A DNA stretch of 64,000 nucleotides from Mucilaginibacter agri (GCF_009928685.1 NZ_WWEO01000043.1:310001-374000); one strand, 5' to 3'; positions 54,053-63,101 are shown, counted from the first letter of the stretch. The notes: generated by a model not told the origin, from the letters alone. Made by a program: numbers and translations.

Positions 54053-55210
54053 ATGTTGTCAAAACTTATAAGAATAACAACCGTACCTCTTTCTTTAGAT
54101 AAATTACTTACCGGGCAGCTTAAATACATGGTGGGCAAAGGCTTCGATGTATATATGATAAGCTCTATGGGGAACAATGTACATTTTTTGGAAGAACGCG
54201 AATCAAGCACTTTTATAGCTGTGGAGATGACACGTTTCATTTCTCCAATCAAGGATTTAGTGTCCCTTTTTAAGCTGGTGCGTGTTTTTAGAAAGCTTAA
54301 ACCAGATATTGTTCACACGCACACTCCAAAGGCGGGTTTACTTGGTATGATGGCCGCGCGTATAGCTAACGTGCCTATTCGATTGCATACTGTAGCCGGG
54401 TTGCCATTAATGGAGGCAACCGGTATGAAACGAAGATTGCTGGAATACACCGAGTGGCTAACTTACAAGTGCGCAATTAAGGTATACCCCAACTCCACTA
54501 ATCTGAAGGAATTTATTTTAAAAAGTAAATTTTGTAGTTCAGATAAATTGAAGGTGATAGGGAATGGAAGCAGTAATGGCATTAATACCAATCATTTTAA
54601 AATAAGTCCCGAGCTGGTATCTAAGGCTGATTCTATAAAAGAGAATTTTGGCTTAACTGAATCAAATTTCACGTTTATATTTATCGGGCGTCTTGTAAAA
54701 GACAAGGGAATAGAAGAACTTATTCAGGCGTTTACATCACTGGCAGAGCGTCATGCACAGATCAGATTATTATTGGTCGGCCCTTTCGAACCCGAGCTTG
54801 ATCCTTTATCGGCTGAGTGCCTGGCTATGATAGGCAATAGCAATGCAATAATTAACGTAGGTTATCAGGATGATGTGCGTCCGTATTTGGCGATAAGCAA
54901 TGTGCTGGTCTTTCCTTCGTACCGGGAGGGCTTCCCTAACGTTCCAATGCAGGCGGGATGCTTTGAACTGCCAGCCATCGTAACTGATATTAATGGTTGT
55001 AATGAGATTATCGCGAATGAAGAAAACGGGTTAATTATTCCACCGAAAAATATTGACGCTTTACAGAATGCGATGTCCCGTCTTTTGACAGGTGAAGCCC
55101 TTTACGGGAAACTACAAAAAAACTCCAGGCCAATGATTGTAGATCGGTATGAACAAAAGCATTTATGGTCTTTGATATACCGCGAATACGAGAGTTTACT
55201 GGGCGGATAA
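54053..55210 (+). CDS. GT4-family glycosyltransferase, PglA-like
   Basis: A 385-residue GT-B enzyme. VHTHTPKAGLLGMMAARIANVP (HTHTPKAGL) and FIGRLVKDKGIEELIQAF are family marks, and the EX7E box is EGFPNVPMQAG with the second Glu replaced by Gln. The N-terminus (LIRITTVPLSLDKLLTGQL) resembles PglA/WbpH-type transferases that add HexNAc to a lipid-linked diacetamido sugar. This makes it the candidate second-sugar enzyme after PglC. It is convergent with pglE, separated by 21 nt. Confidence 0.82.
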   Translation: MLSKLIRITTVPLSLDKLLTGQLKYMVGKGFDVYMISSMGNNVHFLEERESSTFIAVEMTRFISPIKDLVSLFKLVRVFRKLKPDIVHTHTPKAGLLGMMAARIANVPIRLHTVAGLPLMEATGMKRRLLEYTEWLTYKCAIKVYPNSTNLKEFILKSKFCSSDKLKVIGNGSSNGINTNHFKISPELVSKADSIKENFGLTESNFTFIFIGRLVKDKGIEELIQAFTSLAERHAQIRLLLVGPFEPELDPLSAECLAMIGNSNAIINVGYQDDVRPYLAISNVLVFPSYREGFPNVPMQAGCFELPAIVTDINGCNEIIANEENGLIIPPKNIDALQNAMSRLLTGEALYGKLQKNSRPMIVDRYEQKHLWSLIYREYESLLGG

Positions 55211-55231
55211 ATTGCCCAATTACGTGGCCGA

Positions 55232-56398
55232 TTAATGAACAGAGGCCTTTATCATATTTTTTGTACCAACATTATCGAATACAGAACGTACGATATTACT
55301 TACTTTAAATAGTTCTGCAATTGTTAAACTAGAGCCCGAAGGCAAGCACAATCCAGTCTCAAATAACTCTTCACTTACTCCATTTCCATAATATGGGCAA
55401 TTGCTAAATACGGGCTGCATATGCATTGGTTTCCAAAGCGGGCGTGAGTCTATATTTTCAGCCTCCAAGGCCAATCTCAAATCTTCTCTGGTAACCTCGC
55501 TTTGTCGGTTTATTCTTATACAGGTTAACCAATGGTTAGAATAAAAGCCTTGTGGTTCTTTTAAGAATTCTATTTCCGGCAAATCAGCAAACTGTTCTAC
55601 ATAAAATTTATGATTGGCCCTGCGTTGTCCAACCCTTTCATTTAATACTTCCATTTGCCCTAGCCCTATTGCTGCACATACGTTGCTCATCCGATAGTTA
55701 TAGCCTATCTGAGTGTGCTCATAATGGGGCATATCTTCCCTTGCCTGGGTTGCCAAAAACTTGGCTTTCTGGGTAAATTCCGGGTAGTTAGAAACTAAAG
55801 CACCGCCGCCAGATGTAGTTATGATTTTATTGCCGTTAAAAGAGTAAATACCAATTGCGCCAAATGTGCCTGCAGCCCGGCCAAACAAAGTAGAACCCAA
55901 TGCCTCCGCCGCATCCTCTACAACGGGTATACGATATTTATTAGCAATGCTTAATATTTCGTTCATTTTTGCAGGCATGCCATATAAGTGAACGGGTATA
56001 ATAGCTTTAACGTTTTTGCCTTTAGACAAACGGTCTTTTATAGCTATTTCTAACATTGCGGGATTCATATTCCAGGTGTCCAACTCGCTGTCAATAAAAA
56101 CAGGAGTAGCACCCAAATAGCTTATAGGGTTGGCACTGGCCGAAAATGTCATCGACTGACATATTACCTCATCGCCTGGTTTTACGCCCAGTACAACTAA
56201 TGCAAGATGGATGGCCGCAGTGCCCGAGCTTAGTACCGCAGCAAACTTACTTCCGGTAAAATCACATATGTCCCGTTCAAAAGCATCTACATGAGGCCCA
56301 AGGGGGGCTATCCAGTTGCTTTTAAAAGCCTCGTCAATGTATTTTTGCTCATTTCCACTCATGTGTGGAGTGGAAAGCCATATCCTGTCTTCAGTCAT
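55232..56398 (-). CDS. pglE: PglE-type PLP aminotransferase
   Basis: A 388-residue DegT/DnrJ/EryC1/StrS aminotransferase. ATG 56398 is chosen (MTEDRIWLSTPHMSG), overlapping the upstream pglD stop by 8 nt (ATGACTGA). The PLP Lys is Lys191 in SFNGNKIITTSGGG. SSGTAAIHLAL, FSASANPISYLGATPVFID and VHLYGMP are family markers and match PglE/WlbE-type 4-aminotransferases acting on UDP-4-keto-6-deoxy-GlcNAc. Confidence 0.88.
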   Translation of the reverse strand: MTEDRIWLSTPHMSGNEQKYIDEAFKSNWIAPLGPHVDAFERDICDFTGSKFAAVLSSGTAAIHLALVVLGVKPGDEVICQSMTFSASANPISYLGATPVFIDSELDTWNMNPAMLEIAIKDRLSKGKNVKAIIPVHLYGMPAKMNEILSIANKYRIPVVEDAAEALGSTLFGRAAGTFGAIGIYSFNGNKIITTSGGGALVSNYPEFTQKAKFLATQAREDMPHYEHTQIGYNYRMSNVCAAIGLGQMEVLNERVGQRRANHKFYVEQFADLPEIEFLKEPQGFYSNHWLTCIRINRQSEVTREDLRLALEAENIDSRPLWKPMHMQPVFSNCPYYGNGVSEELFETGLCLPSGSSLTIAELFKVSNIVRSVFDNVGTKNMIKASVH

Positions 56399-57014
56399 AA
56401 ATTTCTTCAATTGGCTTTTTATATTTTATTATCCGTCCCGGATTACCCACTACAACCGCGTAGTCCGGTACGTCTCGTATAATAACAGATCCGGCTCCTA
56501 TTGTAGCCCATTTGCCTATACTAATTCCCTGAATAATGCACGCGCCTATACCTATATGGGTGCCTTCGCCAACTGTTACGTTGCCGGCCACACCAACCTG
56601 GGGGGCGATATGTACAAAATCACTTATATTACAATCGTGGTCTACAGATGCGCTAGTGTTGATAATTACGTTGTTTCCTATCAAAGCGTTTGCGTTGACA
56701 GAAACATTAGACATAACTACAGTACCCTTGCCAATGTGTGCCGACAAAGAAATGCTGCTGCTCGCATGAATAGCCGTAATTGCAGGCGGAAAATCTAGTT
56801 CGCCTACAATTTTTTTGCGCAAATTGTTATCGCCTATTGCAACTATCACCTTATCAGACCCGGTTTCTTTAAAATGGTTAATATTACCTTTTACCTTATG
56901 ATGCACCAGGTATGCTTCTGTATTGTCGTCCCATATTGTTAATATTGGATCAGATTGTTCTAAAATTTCCAAGACAACCTTTGCATGTCCTCCGGCACCT
57001 ATAATATGCATCAT
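56391..57014 (-). CDS. pglD: PglD-type UDP-4-amino-sugar N-acetyltransferase
   Basis: A 207-residue acetyltransferase of the NeuD/PglD group. The N-terminal Rossmann-like part starts IIGAGGHAKVVLEILEQ. A left-handed beta-helix follows, with catalytic His126 in VDHDCNI, and ends GNPGRIIKYK. It acetylates the 4-amino group made by PglE. It shares overlaps with both neighbours: its start overlaps pglC (TAATG) and its stop overlaps pglE. Confidence 0.88.
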   Translation of the reverse strand: MMHIIGAGGHAKVVLEILEQSDPILTIWDDNTEAYLVHHKVKGNINHFKETGSDKVIVAIGDNNLRKKIVGELDFPPAITAIHASSSISLSAHIGKGTVVMSNVSVNANALIGNNVIINTSASVDHDCNISDFVHIAPQVGVAGNVTVGEGTHIGIGACIIQGISIGKWATIGAGSVIIRDVPDYAVVVGNPGRIIKYKKPIEEIYD

Positions 57015-57616
57015 TAATTCCCCGTAAATTTTTCCATAGTCACTGAGGTTTCCGAAGAAATATCAGCTTGATCGTTAACCTTATTAAAGGTTAACTTCAG
57101 GATTTTAAGGTCCAGTTTAAAGCTCAGGTTTTCTACGTACCAAACATCGTATTCAAATTTATCAGACCAGTTAATGGCATTACGGCCATTAATTTGTGCC
57201 CAGCCGGTAATGCCAGGCCTGGCATTATGTCTTTTGTTTTGCCTATCTGAATACAGCGGCAAGTATTCAGGCAGCAGTGGTCGGGGGCCCACTAATGACA
57301 TTTCGCCTTTAATCACATTTATCAATTGAGGCAACTCGTCTAACGAAGTTCTCCGCAACCATTTTCCGAAGTCGGTTAACCTTTCTTTGTCGGATAATAG
57401 ATGGCCTTCGCTATCGCGATTGCTATTCATCGTTTTAAATTTGATTACCTTAAAGATTTTGCCATTCTTTCCAGGGCGCGCCTGTAAGAAGAATGGACTA
57501 TCCTTATTTATTATTAAGATACTCAGACTTAATAGGACAAATAATGGGCTTAGAAAAACAAATAAAAAAAGTGAAACTATTGTGTCAAATATACGTTTAA
57601 AATAGGTTTTATACAT
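57014..57616 (-). CDS. pglC: PglC-type phosphoglycosyl transferase (initiating)
   Basis: A 200-residue monotopic phosphoglycosyl transferase. A single re-entrant N-terminal helix (about 12-35) is followed by KVIKFKTMNSNRD, TSLDELPQLINVIKGEMSLVGPRPLLPEY and ARPGITGWAQINGRN. Catalytic dyad Asp93-Glu94, at the same numbering as in Campylobacter PglC. It transfers phospho-sugar from UDP-diacetamido-trideoxyhexose to undecaprenyl phosphate, starting repeat-unit assembly. First gene of the minus-strand pglCDE operon. Confidence 0.9.
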   Translation of the reverse strand: MYKTYFKRIFDTIVSLFLFVFLSPLFVLLSLSILIINKDSPFFLQARPGKNGKIFKVIKFKTMNSNRDSEGHLLSDKERLTDFGKWLRRTSLDELPQLINVIKGEMSLVGPRPLLPEYLPLYSDRQNKRHNARPGITGWAQINGRNAINWSDKFEYDVWYVENLSFKLDLKILKLTFNKVNDQADISSETSVTMEKFTGN

Positions 57617-57822
57617 AGAAATACCAATCGATTAAAATACCAACTTTTATAGTATTAAACAAGTTGGAAATAGAACTAGTTTAAAGCAACCTATTTTTTC
57701 TTTTAACAAATTATTTCTCCTTGTTATTCTCGCAATTGTAAATTAATGTTTGTTAAACGAAATTTTGCAATTTTTTAAAGAGACAGTTTCTTGAGCTTGT
57801 TTTGCTATCCTATCTGAATTTA

Positions 57823-57830
57823 CAAAATTA
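57823..57830 (-). promoter_or_regulatory. Possible -7 box for pglCDE
   Basis: TAATTTTG on the minus strand fits TAnnTTTG but lies about 200 nt before pglC, implying a long leader. No clear -33 box. Confidence 0.25.
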
Positions 57831-57965
57831 TTACACTATTAACAGCCGCGCATTACATTTTGGGCTGTAATGAATAAACTGTTTTTATTATTATCGAATG
57901 GATGACACTCTCTTTTGCTTGAAAGATAGCTGCCTTACAATATTCTCCTCCGCGCAATCATCTTT

Positions 57966-57997
57966 TTTGCAGTATAATCATCTTAGCGATACTTTAA
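57966..57997 (+). promoter_or_regulatory. Possible promoter for the YceI gene
   Basis: TTTG (57966-57969) and TACTTTAA (57990-57997), 20-nt spacer. The second box deviates at the last position (A for G). Leader about 110 nt. Confidence 0.3.
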
Positions 57998-58116
57998 CAT
58001 ATTAGGGACTGGTTTGGTCCGTTCGCTAAGTTTTTCCGGCCCAGAAGGCAACGCTGTGATGTTGAGTAGCGTACTGTTTATAGAAAAGATCAATTTTTAA
58101 ACATTAACAAATTCCT

Positions 58117-58641
58117 ATGAAAAAGATAGTTAACACTGGCTTGTTTGCAGCAATAATTAGTTTCTGTGCTTTTACTTTTTTTGCCGGTAACTGGAAAATA
58201 AAGGAGAGTGGCGCATCGGTTAAATTCTCGGGTGGTAAAATCAGTGGATCTTTCGAAACGCTTAGGGCGGATATTCAATTTGATAAGAACCAGCCAGAGC
58301 AGGCTAAAATTTCGGCCACAATTGATGTCAATAGCATTGCTACCGGTTTCTTCATTAAAACCAACCATGCAAAAGATGCTTTGGGCGCCGATAACTACCC
58401 TACAATTAAATTTGTATCCACATCTGTTAGTAAAGATGGAGTAGGTTATGTAGCCAAAGGCAACCTTACCATGAAAGGTGCTACCAAGCCCGCCACTATT
58501 CATTTTACCTTTGATGATAAGGGGAGCGAAGGTGTATTTAAAGGATCATTCAAAGTAATCCCTAAAGATTATGGTATCGACAGAAGCGGCACGCCAGATG
58601 ACGTAACTATTGATCTGATTGTACCGGTAACTAAAGCTTAA
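58117..58641 (+). CDS. YceI-family periplasmic lipid-binding protein
   Basis: A 174-residue protein with a signal peptide (about 1-24) and the YceI beta-barrel fold. WKIKESGASVKFSGGKISGSFETL, FIKTNHAKDALGADNYPTIKFVS and KGNLTMKGATKPATI are hallmarks. YceI proteins bind long isoprenoid chains. It is a monocistronic gene followed by a terminator. Confidence 0.9.
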   Translation: MKKIVNTGLFAAIISFCAFTFFAGNWKIKESGASVKFSGGKISGSFETLRADIQFDKNQPEQAKISATIDVNSIATGFFIKTNHAKDALGADNYPTIKFVSTSVSKDGVGYVAKGNLTMKGATKPATIHFTFDDKGSEGVFKGSFKVIPKDYGIDRSGTPDDVTIDLIVPVTKA

Positions 58642-58665
58642 TAATTTATATAACTATTAACTGAA

Positions 58666-58698
58666 GGCATCTGTCGATTTATTGGCAGGTGCTTTTTT
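58666..58698 (+). terminator. Rho-independent terminator after YceI
   Basis: GCATCTGTC (58667-58675) pairs with GGCAGGTGC (58684-58692), including two G-T pairs, followed by six T. Confidence 0.8.
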
Positions 58699-58785
58699 GT
58701 TGCAAGGTGTGCTAGCTATAGTGTAAGCGAAACCATTTATGTAGCTTTATCATTATACCCAATGCTTTTCTAAACCCATATTTTT

Positions 58786-60336
58786 ATGGCAACAGTATCG
58801 TTAAAAAGCCCGGAGGGTAAGTGGATAATGAGTTCGGCCATCCTGGCTTCGGCTATGGCTTTTATTGATAGTACAGCTCTTAATGTGGTACTACCCTCGC
58901 TGCAACAAAGCTTGGGTGCAAGCGGCGCAGATTTGTTTTGGATCTTAAATGCTTACCTCTTAATGCTTGCCGCGCTAATACTTATCGGTGGCTCATTGGG
59001 TGATCAGCTGGGGCGTAAGAGGGTATTTATGATTGGCATTTTTATCTTCATTGCCGGTTCTGCTGCCTGCGGTCTTGCATCAAGTGTAGTGTTGCTAATT
59101 CTGTTTCGTATTATACAGGGTGTGGGTGGTGCGCTGATGATACCGGGGAGCTTATCGCTCATATCGGCCTCGATAGATGAAAAGGAGCGGGGAAAAGCTA
59201 TCGGGACGTGGTCGGCCATAACAACGGTGGTAACCGTAGGCGGGCCAATACTGGGCGGCGCGTTGGGCGATGCGGGCTTGTGGCGGTATATCTTTTTTAT
59301 CAATGTTCCCATTGGTGTTATAGCATTAATCATACTGGCATTTAAAGTCAAAGAAAGCCGCGACACAGATGGCGGGCGCGCGGTTGATTACCCTGGCGCA
59401 GTTACTATTGCACTGGGCTTAGCCATGCTTACTTTTGGTTTTTTACGCATCCCTGCTGTTGGTTTAAGTCATTGGCAAGTATACAGTTCGCTAATAGCTG
59501 GGGTGTTACTTTTAATTGCTTTTGTAACGATACAAGCTAAGAGCAAACACCCCATGATGCCCTTAACCTTGTTTAGCAATTTAACTTTTAGCGGGGCCAA
59601 CTTGCTAACGTTCTTTCTATACGCAGGGCTCGGTGCGGGAATGTTGTTTCTTTCTTTAAACCTGGTGCAGGTGCAAGGCTACGATCAGCTGCAATCTGGC
59701 TTAACCTTTTTACCATTCACCATATTAATGGTTAGTGTAGCCCGTTTTGCCGGCGCTCTTGCAGATAAATACGGTCCGCGTTTGTTGTTGATTGGTGGCC
59801 CTGCAACTGCAGGATTGGGACTGCTCATCTTATCTTTTGTAAAGCAAACTAACGGACCAGGTGATTATTGGACTACTTTTTTTCCCGGTGTAATCGTATT
59901 TGGCCTGGGCATGTCGTTTACCGTTGCGCCACTCACGGCTACGGTAATGGGATCGGTTAGTGATCATTTTTCGGGCACGGCCTCGGGTGTTAATAATGCT
60001 ATTACCCGTATAGCTAATGTTTTTGCCAATGCCATATTTGGCGCGCTAGCTGTTGTGTTTTTTTCGAGTGCTTTAGAGCAACAACTTAAACACACCACGT
60101 TGCCCGTAAATCAGCGAAAAGAGATAATGGCTGTAGCTCAAAATCTGGGTAATGCCAAGGTGCCTGCGAGTATTCGGGCTGGTGATAAAGCTGCTGTAGC
60201 GGAAGCCTTTCATCTTAGCTTTATTAATGCTTACGGCAACATATTGCGTGTTTCGGCTGGGTTGGGCTTTTTAGCTGCTTTGATGGCTTTTATATTTATT
60301 AAGAACAGCGCAGTTAAAAAAGATAATTCTGGTTGA
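58786..60336 (+). CDS. DHA2-family MFS drug/H+ antiporter
   Basis: A 516-residue transporter with 14 predicted helices. FIDSTALNVVLPSLQ (about 26-40) is the DHA2 motif D1 with conserved Asp. GGSLGDQLGRKRVF is motif A and RIIQGVGGALMIPGSLSLI is motif B. VPGA-like motif C is GGPILGGALGD. Probably exports hydrophobic toxic compounds. No regulator gene is adjacent. Confidence 0.92.
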   Translation: MATVSLKSPEGKWIMSSAILASAMAFIDSTALNVVLPSLQQSLGASGADLFWILNAYLLMLAALILIGGSLGDQLGRKRVFMIGIFIFIAGSAACGLASSVVLLILFRIIQGVGGALMIPGSLSLISASIDEKERGKAIGTWSAITTVVTVGGPILGGALGDAGLWRYIFFINVPIGVIALIILAFKVKESRDTDGGRAVDYPGAVTIALGLAMLTFGFLRIPAVGLSHWQVYSSLIAGVLLLIAFVTIQAKSKHPMMPLTLFSNLTFSGANLLTFFLYAGLGAGMLFLSLNLVQVQGYDQLQSGLTFLPFTILMVSVARFAGALADKYGPRLLLIGGPATAGLGLLILSFVKQTNGPGDYWTTFFPGVIVFGLGMSFTVAPLTATVMGSVSDHFSGTASGVNNAITRIANVFANAIFGALAVVFFSSALEQQLKHTTLPVNQRKEIMAVAQNLGNAKVPASIRAGDKAAVAEAFHLSFINAYGNILRVSAGLGFLAALMAFIFIKNSAVKKDNSG

Positions 60337-60382
60337 TATTTCAATCACAAGGTTTACATTTATACAACCAAACAACCTTGTC

Positions 60383-61153
60383 ATGTTCAAAAAATTATGT
60401 CTTGCCCTTTTGCTTCTTACCGAAATGGCTTTCGCCTATCACACTACACCTGAGCCCGTTCAAAAACCTGCTGCTATATTGAAAGATGTAATGAGCTTTC
60501 TATATTATAAAAGAGATTATCTAAGGCTAACCGAAGATTTTACGGGTTACGACGCTAGTATGAATAAAATAAGTACTGCCGAATTTTTTAGACAGTTTGC
60601 CACAGGTAATTATCTTCCATTAAGATTAAAATCAAATTTCGGTGGAAACGAGTATAGGCTGTACCCGCTAAACGCCAAAGTTAATAAGGATCTTCGGAGT
60701 GTATTAAAAGGCGAGGGCGAGACCGATTATAGGCACTTTAAAATGGAGGCTAAACCTTTGCCCGGTTTAAACTATACCAATATTAACGGTAAGGTTTATA
60801 ATCAGCAAAATACTAAAGGTAAAATCGTTGTATTAAAATGCTGGTTTATAGCCTGCACAACGTGTAATGCAGAGATTCCGGAACTTAATAATCTGGTAAA
60901 TAGATATCGCAATCGTAAAGACGTACTGTTTGTAAGTCTTGCATTTGATCCCAAAGATAAGTTGGTTGCATTTTCAAAGAAAACGCCTTTTAACTATGCC
61001 ATAGTACCGGTTAAAGAAAGTTATATAGCTCACCAGCTAAACATCAACGAATACCCTACCCATTTGATAGTGAACAAGCAAGGTTTGGTTACAAAAGTAG
61101 TTAACACTGCCCATGAGTTAACTGTTGCATTAGATCACGAGGCCGCAAAATAG
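60383..61153 (+). CDS. Exported TlpA/ResA-like thioredoxin-fold protein
   Basis: A 256-residue protein with a signal peptide ending FAYHTT. An N-terminal domain of about 125 residues of unknown type precedes a redoxin domain (about 128-256): GKIVVLKCWFIACTTCNAEIPELNNLV carries the CxxC pair (CTTC), FVSLAFDPKDKL follows, and NEYPTHLIV has the cis-Pro. The thioredoxin WCxxC is replaced here by ACTTC. It is a thiol reductase of the periplasm; partner unknown. Its stop is 1 nt from the convergent gene's stop. Confidence 0.85.
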   Translation: MFKKLCLALLLLTEMAFAYHTTPEPVQKPAAILKDVMSFLYYKRDYLRLTEDFTGYDASMNKISTAEFFRQFATGNYLPLRLKSNFGGNEYRLYPLNAKVNKDLRSVLKGEGETDYRHFKMEAKPLPGLNYTNINGKVYNQQNTKGKIVVLKCWFIACTTCNAEIPELNNLVNRYRNRKDVLFVSLAFDPKDKLVAFSKKTPFNYAIVPVKESYIAHQLNINEYPTHLIVNKQGLVTKVVNTAHELTVALDHEAAK

Positions 61154-61154
61154 C

Positions 61155-62555
61155 TTAGGTTGTCACCTCTTTTGCTAATAATTCAACTAAGCTATCTGCA
61201 ACGTTCACCGCCTGTACGCGCATTTCGGGAATGCCGGTGGTTTCCCATATCATTCCTTTAAGATTGTTACCGAGGGTGAAGATATTGGGCACTTTTTCAC
61301 CTCTCGCATCAATCACATTGCAGGTATCAATGTCTACGTTTAAGGCGATATTCAACGGATCGGCTGTTATCAGGCCGTTATTGTGCATGTTGTTTAATAG
61401 GGTGCCGGGCAACCTCACATCAATTTGCGATCCGGTGCAGTTGATCACCCGCTCAACTTCGAGAAATTTTTCTGTGCCGGCCTTTTTATCAGCTATAATT
61501 ACTTCGGCATAACCGCCCTTATCTATAGCGCTACGCATACGGCCCGTTAGCGGAATTAGCTTGCCCGAATTAATCAGATTTGAAATCTTTTGGTACATCG
61601 CCGCAGGGGTTCGGTGTCGCCAGGCATTCCATAAAGGGCTAATCCTTTTCAGAAAACGCTGTTTATCTTCCAGGCTGAACCCAATCCAAATGTCTTGCAG
61701 CTTATGCCTTAAAGAATTAACAACCGCAATGGGCGAAATGCCTAATCGCTTACTGCGTTTCATGTGTTTATTAATGGTATTTACCAAATCATATAGTCGG
61801 TAAGGCTGGGAGATATCTTCTAATATATCCATATCGTATGGAGGGACCGGATAATCGGGCATAATGGCGAACCCATGTGGCGACACCGTATAAATATTTT
61901 TGCTGAAGCCATTTTCCAGCAACGAGATTACCGCATCTATCATGGTAAGGCTGTTGCCTATAATCAGTACATCACGCTCCGATCTAAGGTCTTGCAAGCA
62001 GACATCATTCCACGGATTTTTATAGTAGAGGTTGCTATTATAAAATGACAGATCGGCAAGCGGTGGGTTTCTAGGAATGGCATTTCCGGTTGCCAATACC
62101 ACGTAGTCGGCTACTATGGGTGCCGAGTTTTGCAGTTCTAAATTTAAAACCTCGCCATCACGGGTTACATTGGTTACTTCATCTTCAATAAGCTGTAAGC
62201 CCACCTGCTGATGTTTGCTTGTCAAAGCCTCTTTCCAAATAGTGTTCAGATATCGGGCAAATACTTTACGCGGCGCGAAAGTGTCTTTAAGAGTTTGGAG
62301 CGGGATGCTTTTAAAATCATCCTGTAATTGTATCCAGTTTAAGAAATGGTCACTCTGTTCGGGCAGCGCGCTAATGCTCTCAACAGGTACGTTCAATAAG
62401 TGGCCGTTATAATTTGTTGAATAGGCGATGCCTTTTATCAGCGGGAAATGAGTATTAATGATGATAATCTGAAGGGGATTCGTTACCCTTTTCATTAAAT
62501 GAACTGCTGTCATGGTGCCGCAAAAGCCGCCGCCAATAATGGCAATAGTGCGCAT
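61155..62555 (-). CDS. FAD/NAD(P)-binding protein (PF13454-like)
   Basis: A 466-residue flavoprotein. IAIIGGGFCGTMTAVHLM at the start is the FAD Rossmann motif. YSTNYNGHLLNVPVE and VIGNSLTMIDAVISLLENG-like (LIIGNSLTMIDA) second dinucleotide site; INCTGSQIDVRLPG is the C-terminal FAD motif. It belongs to a group with no tested function, sometimes near siderophore genes. Convergent with the thioredoxin-like gene. Confidence 0.82.
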   Translation of the reverse strand: MRTIAIIGGGFCGTMTAVHLMKRVTNPLQIIIINTHFPLIKGIAYSTNYNGHLLNVPVESISALPEQSDHFLNWIQLQDDFKSIPLQTLKDTFAPRKVFARYLNTIWKEALTSKHQQVGLQLIEDEVTNVTRDGEVLNLELQNSAPIVADYVVLATGNAIPRNPPLADLSFYNSNLYYKNPWNDVCLQDLRSERDVLIIGNSLTMIDAVISLLENGFSKNIYTVSPHGFAIMPDYPVPPYDMDILEDISQPYRLYDLVNTINKHMKRSKRLGISPIAVVNSLRHKLQDIWIGFSLEDKQRFLKRISPLWNAWRHRTPAAMYQKISNLINSGKLIPLTGRMRSAIDKGGYAEVIIADKKAGTEKFLEVERVINCTGSQIDVRLPGTLLNNMHNNGLITADPLNIALNVDIDTCNVIDARGEKVPNIFTLGNNLKGMIWETTGIPEMRVQAVNVADSLVELLAKEVTT

Positions 62556-62721
62556 AAAGTACGTATTACTAATTATGAGTTATTGTTATAGGTTATAACT
62601 TGTAAGCGAAGCCATAACTCCATTTTATAACGCGATATTAGGTAATATTTCCTTTTTATGAATGTAAAAAATCCGTGTCAGTAAGAGGTAGGAAAGGTTA
62701 CGGAAATAGAAGGATTTTCAG

Positions 62722-62991
62722 TTATTCGTATTCAGCAAACTGCTCGTCTTTGTAACACCACATCCATTTTTCGCCAGGTTCTGACGAAATCACTACAGGG
62801 TGGCCGGTATGATGATAATGAGCAGTCATATGCTTTAACGGCGATTGATCGCAGCATAAAGTAACACCGCAAGTTTGGCATGTACGCAGGTGTACCCAAT
62901 CGCTGCCTACCTTAATGCATTCGGCGCATTCGTATTTATCGGCAGTTTTTAATTCGGTAATGTTACTCAGGTGCTCACAAAGGTTGCTCAT
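62722..62991 (-). CDS. UBP-type zinc finger protein
   Basis: An 89-residue protein of the UBP/ZnF-UBP fold: CEHLSN, YECAECIKV, LRTCQTCGVTLCCDQS, HMTAHYHHTGHPVV and a final Trp-rich EKWMWCYKDE. The Cys/His pattern fits the zinc sites. Eukaryotic homologues bind ubiquitin C-termini, but this bacterial one probably binds another C-terminal peptide; inference. A strong hairpin lies between it and the next gene. Confidence 0.85.
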   Translation of the reverse strand: MSNLCEHLSNITELKTADKYECAECIKVGSDWVHLRTCQTCGVTLCCDQSPLKHMTAHYHHTGHPVVISSEPGEKWMWCYKDEQFAEYE

Positions 62992-62999
62992 AGTGGTAG

Positions 63000-63048
63000 T
63001 TATTGTGTTCTTAATAAAGATAAAAAATCTTTATTAAGAACACAATAA
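63000..63048. repeat. 22-bp perfect inverted repeat between divergent genes
   Basis: Bases 63000-63021 are the exact reverse complement of 63027-63048, with a loop of five A. The arms read TTATTGTGTTCTTAATAAAG.. and its complement. It begins 8 nt upstream of the UBP zinc-finger start codon and ends 53 nt before the outer membrane protein start. It may be an operator, a transcript-end hairpin or a mobile palindrome remnant. Confidence 0.9.
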
Positions 63049-63101
63049 AGTGCTTTACGTACTAATAAATTAGTTATATATTGGGGGCACTAAACCACAT
63101 A

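Larger units (their letters stand above)
57617..58116. other. 500-bp divergent intergenic region
   Basis: It lies between pglC (minus) and YceI (plus). On the minus strand CAAAATTA at 57823-57830 (TAATTTTG) is a -7-like box for pglC; on the plus strand TTTG (57966-57969) with TACTTTAA (57990-57997), 20 nt apart, could serve YceI. Two mutually exclusive hairpins share bases 57866-57868. No gene is seen. Confidence 0.5.

Noticed and set aside
56316..56798. 160-codon plus-strand frame over pglD/pglE
   Set aside because: Antisense to two overlapping, well-recognised genes; the peptide has no family features.
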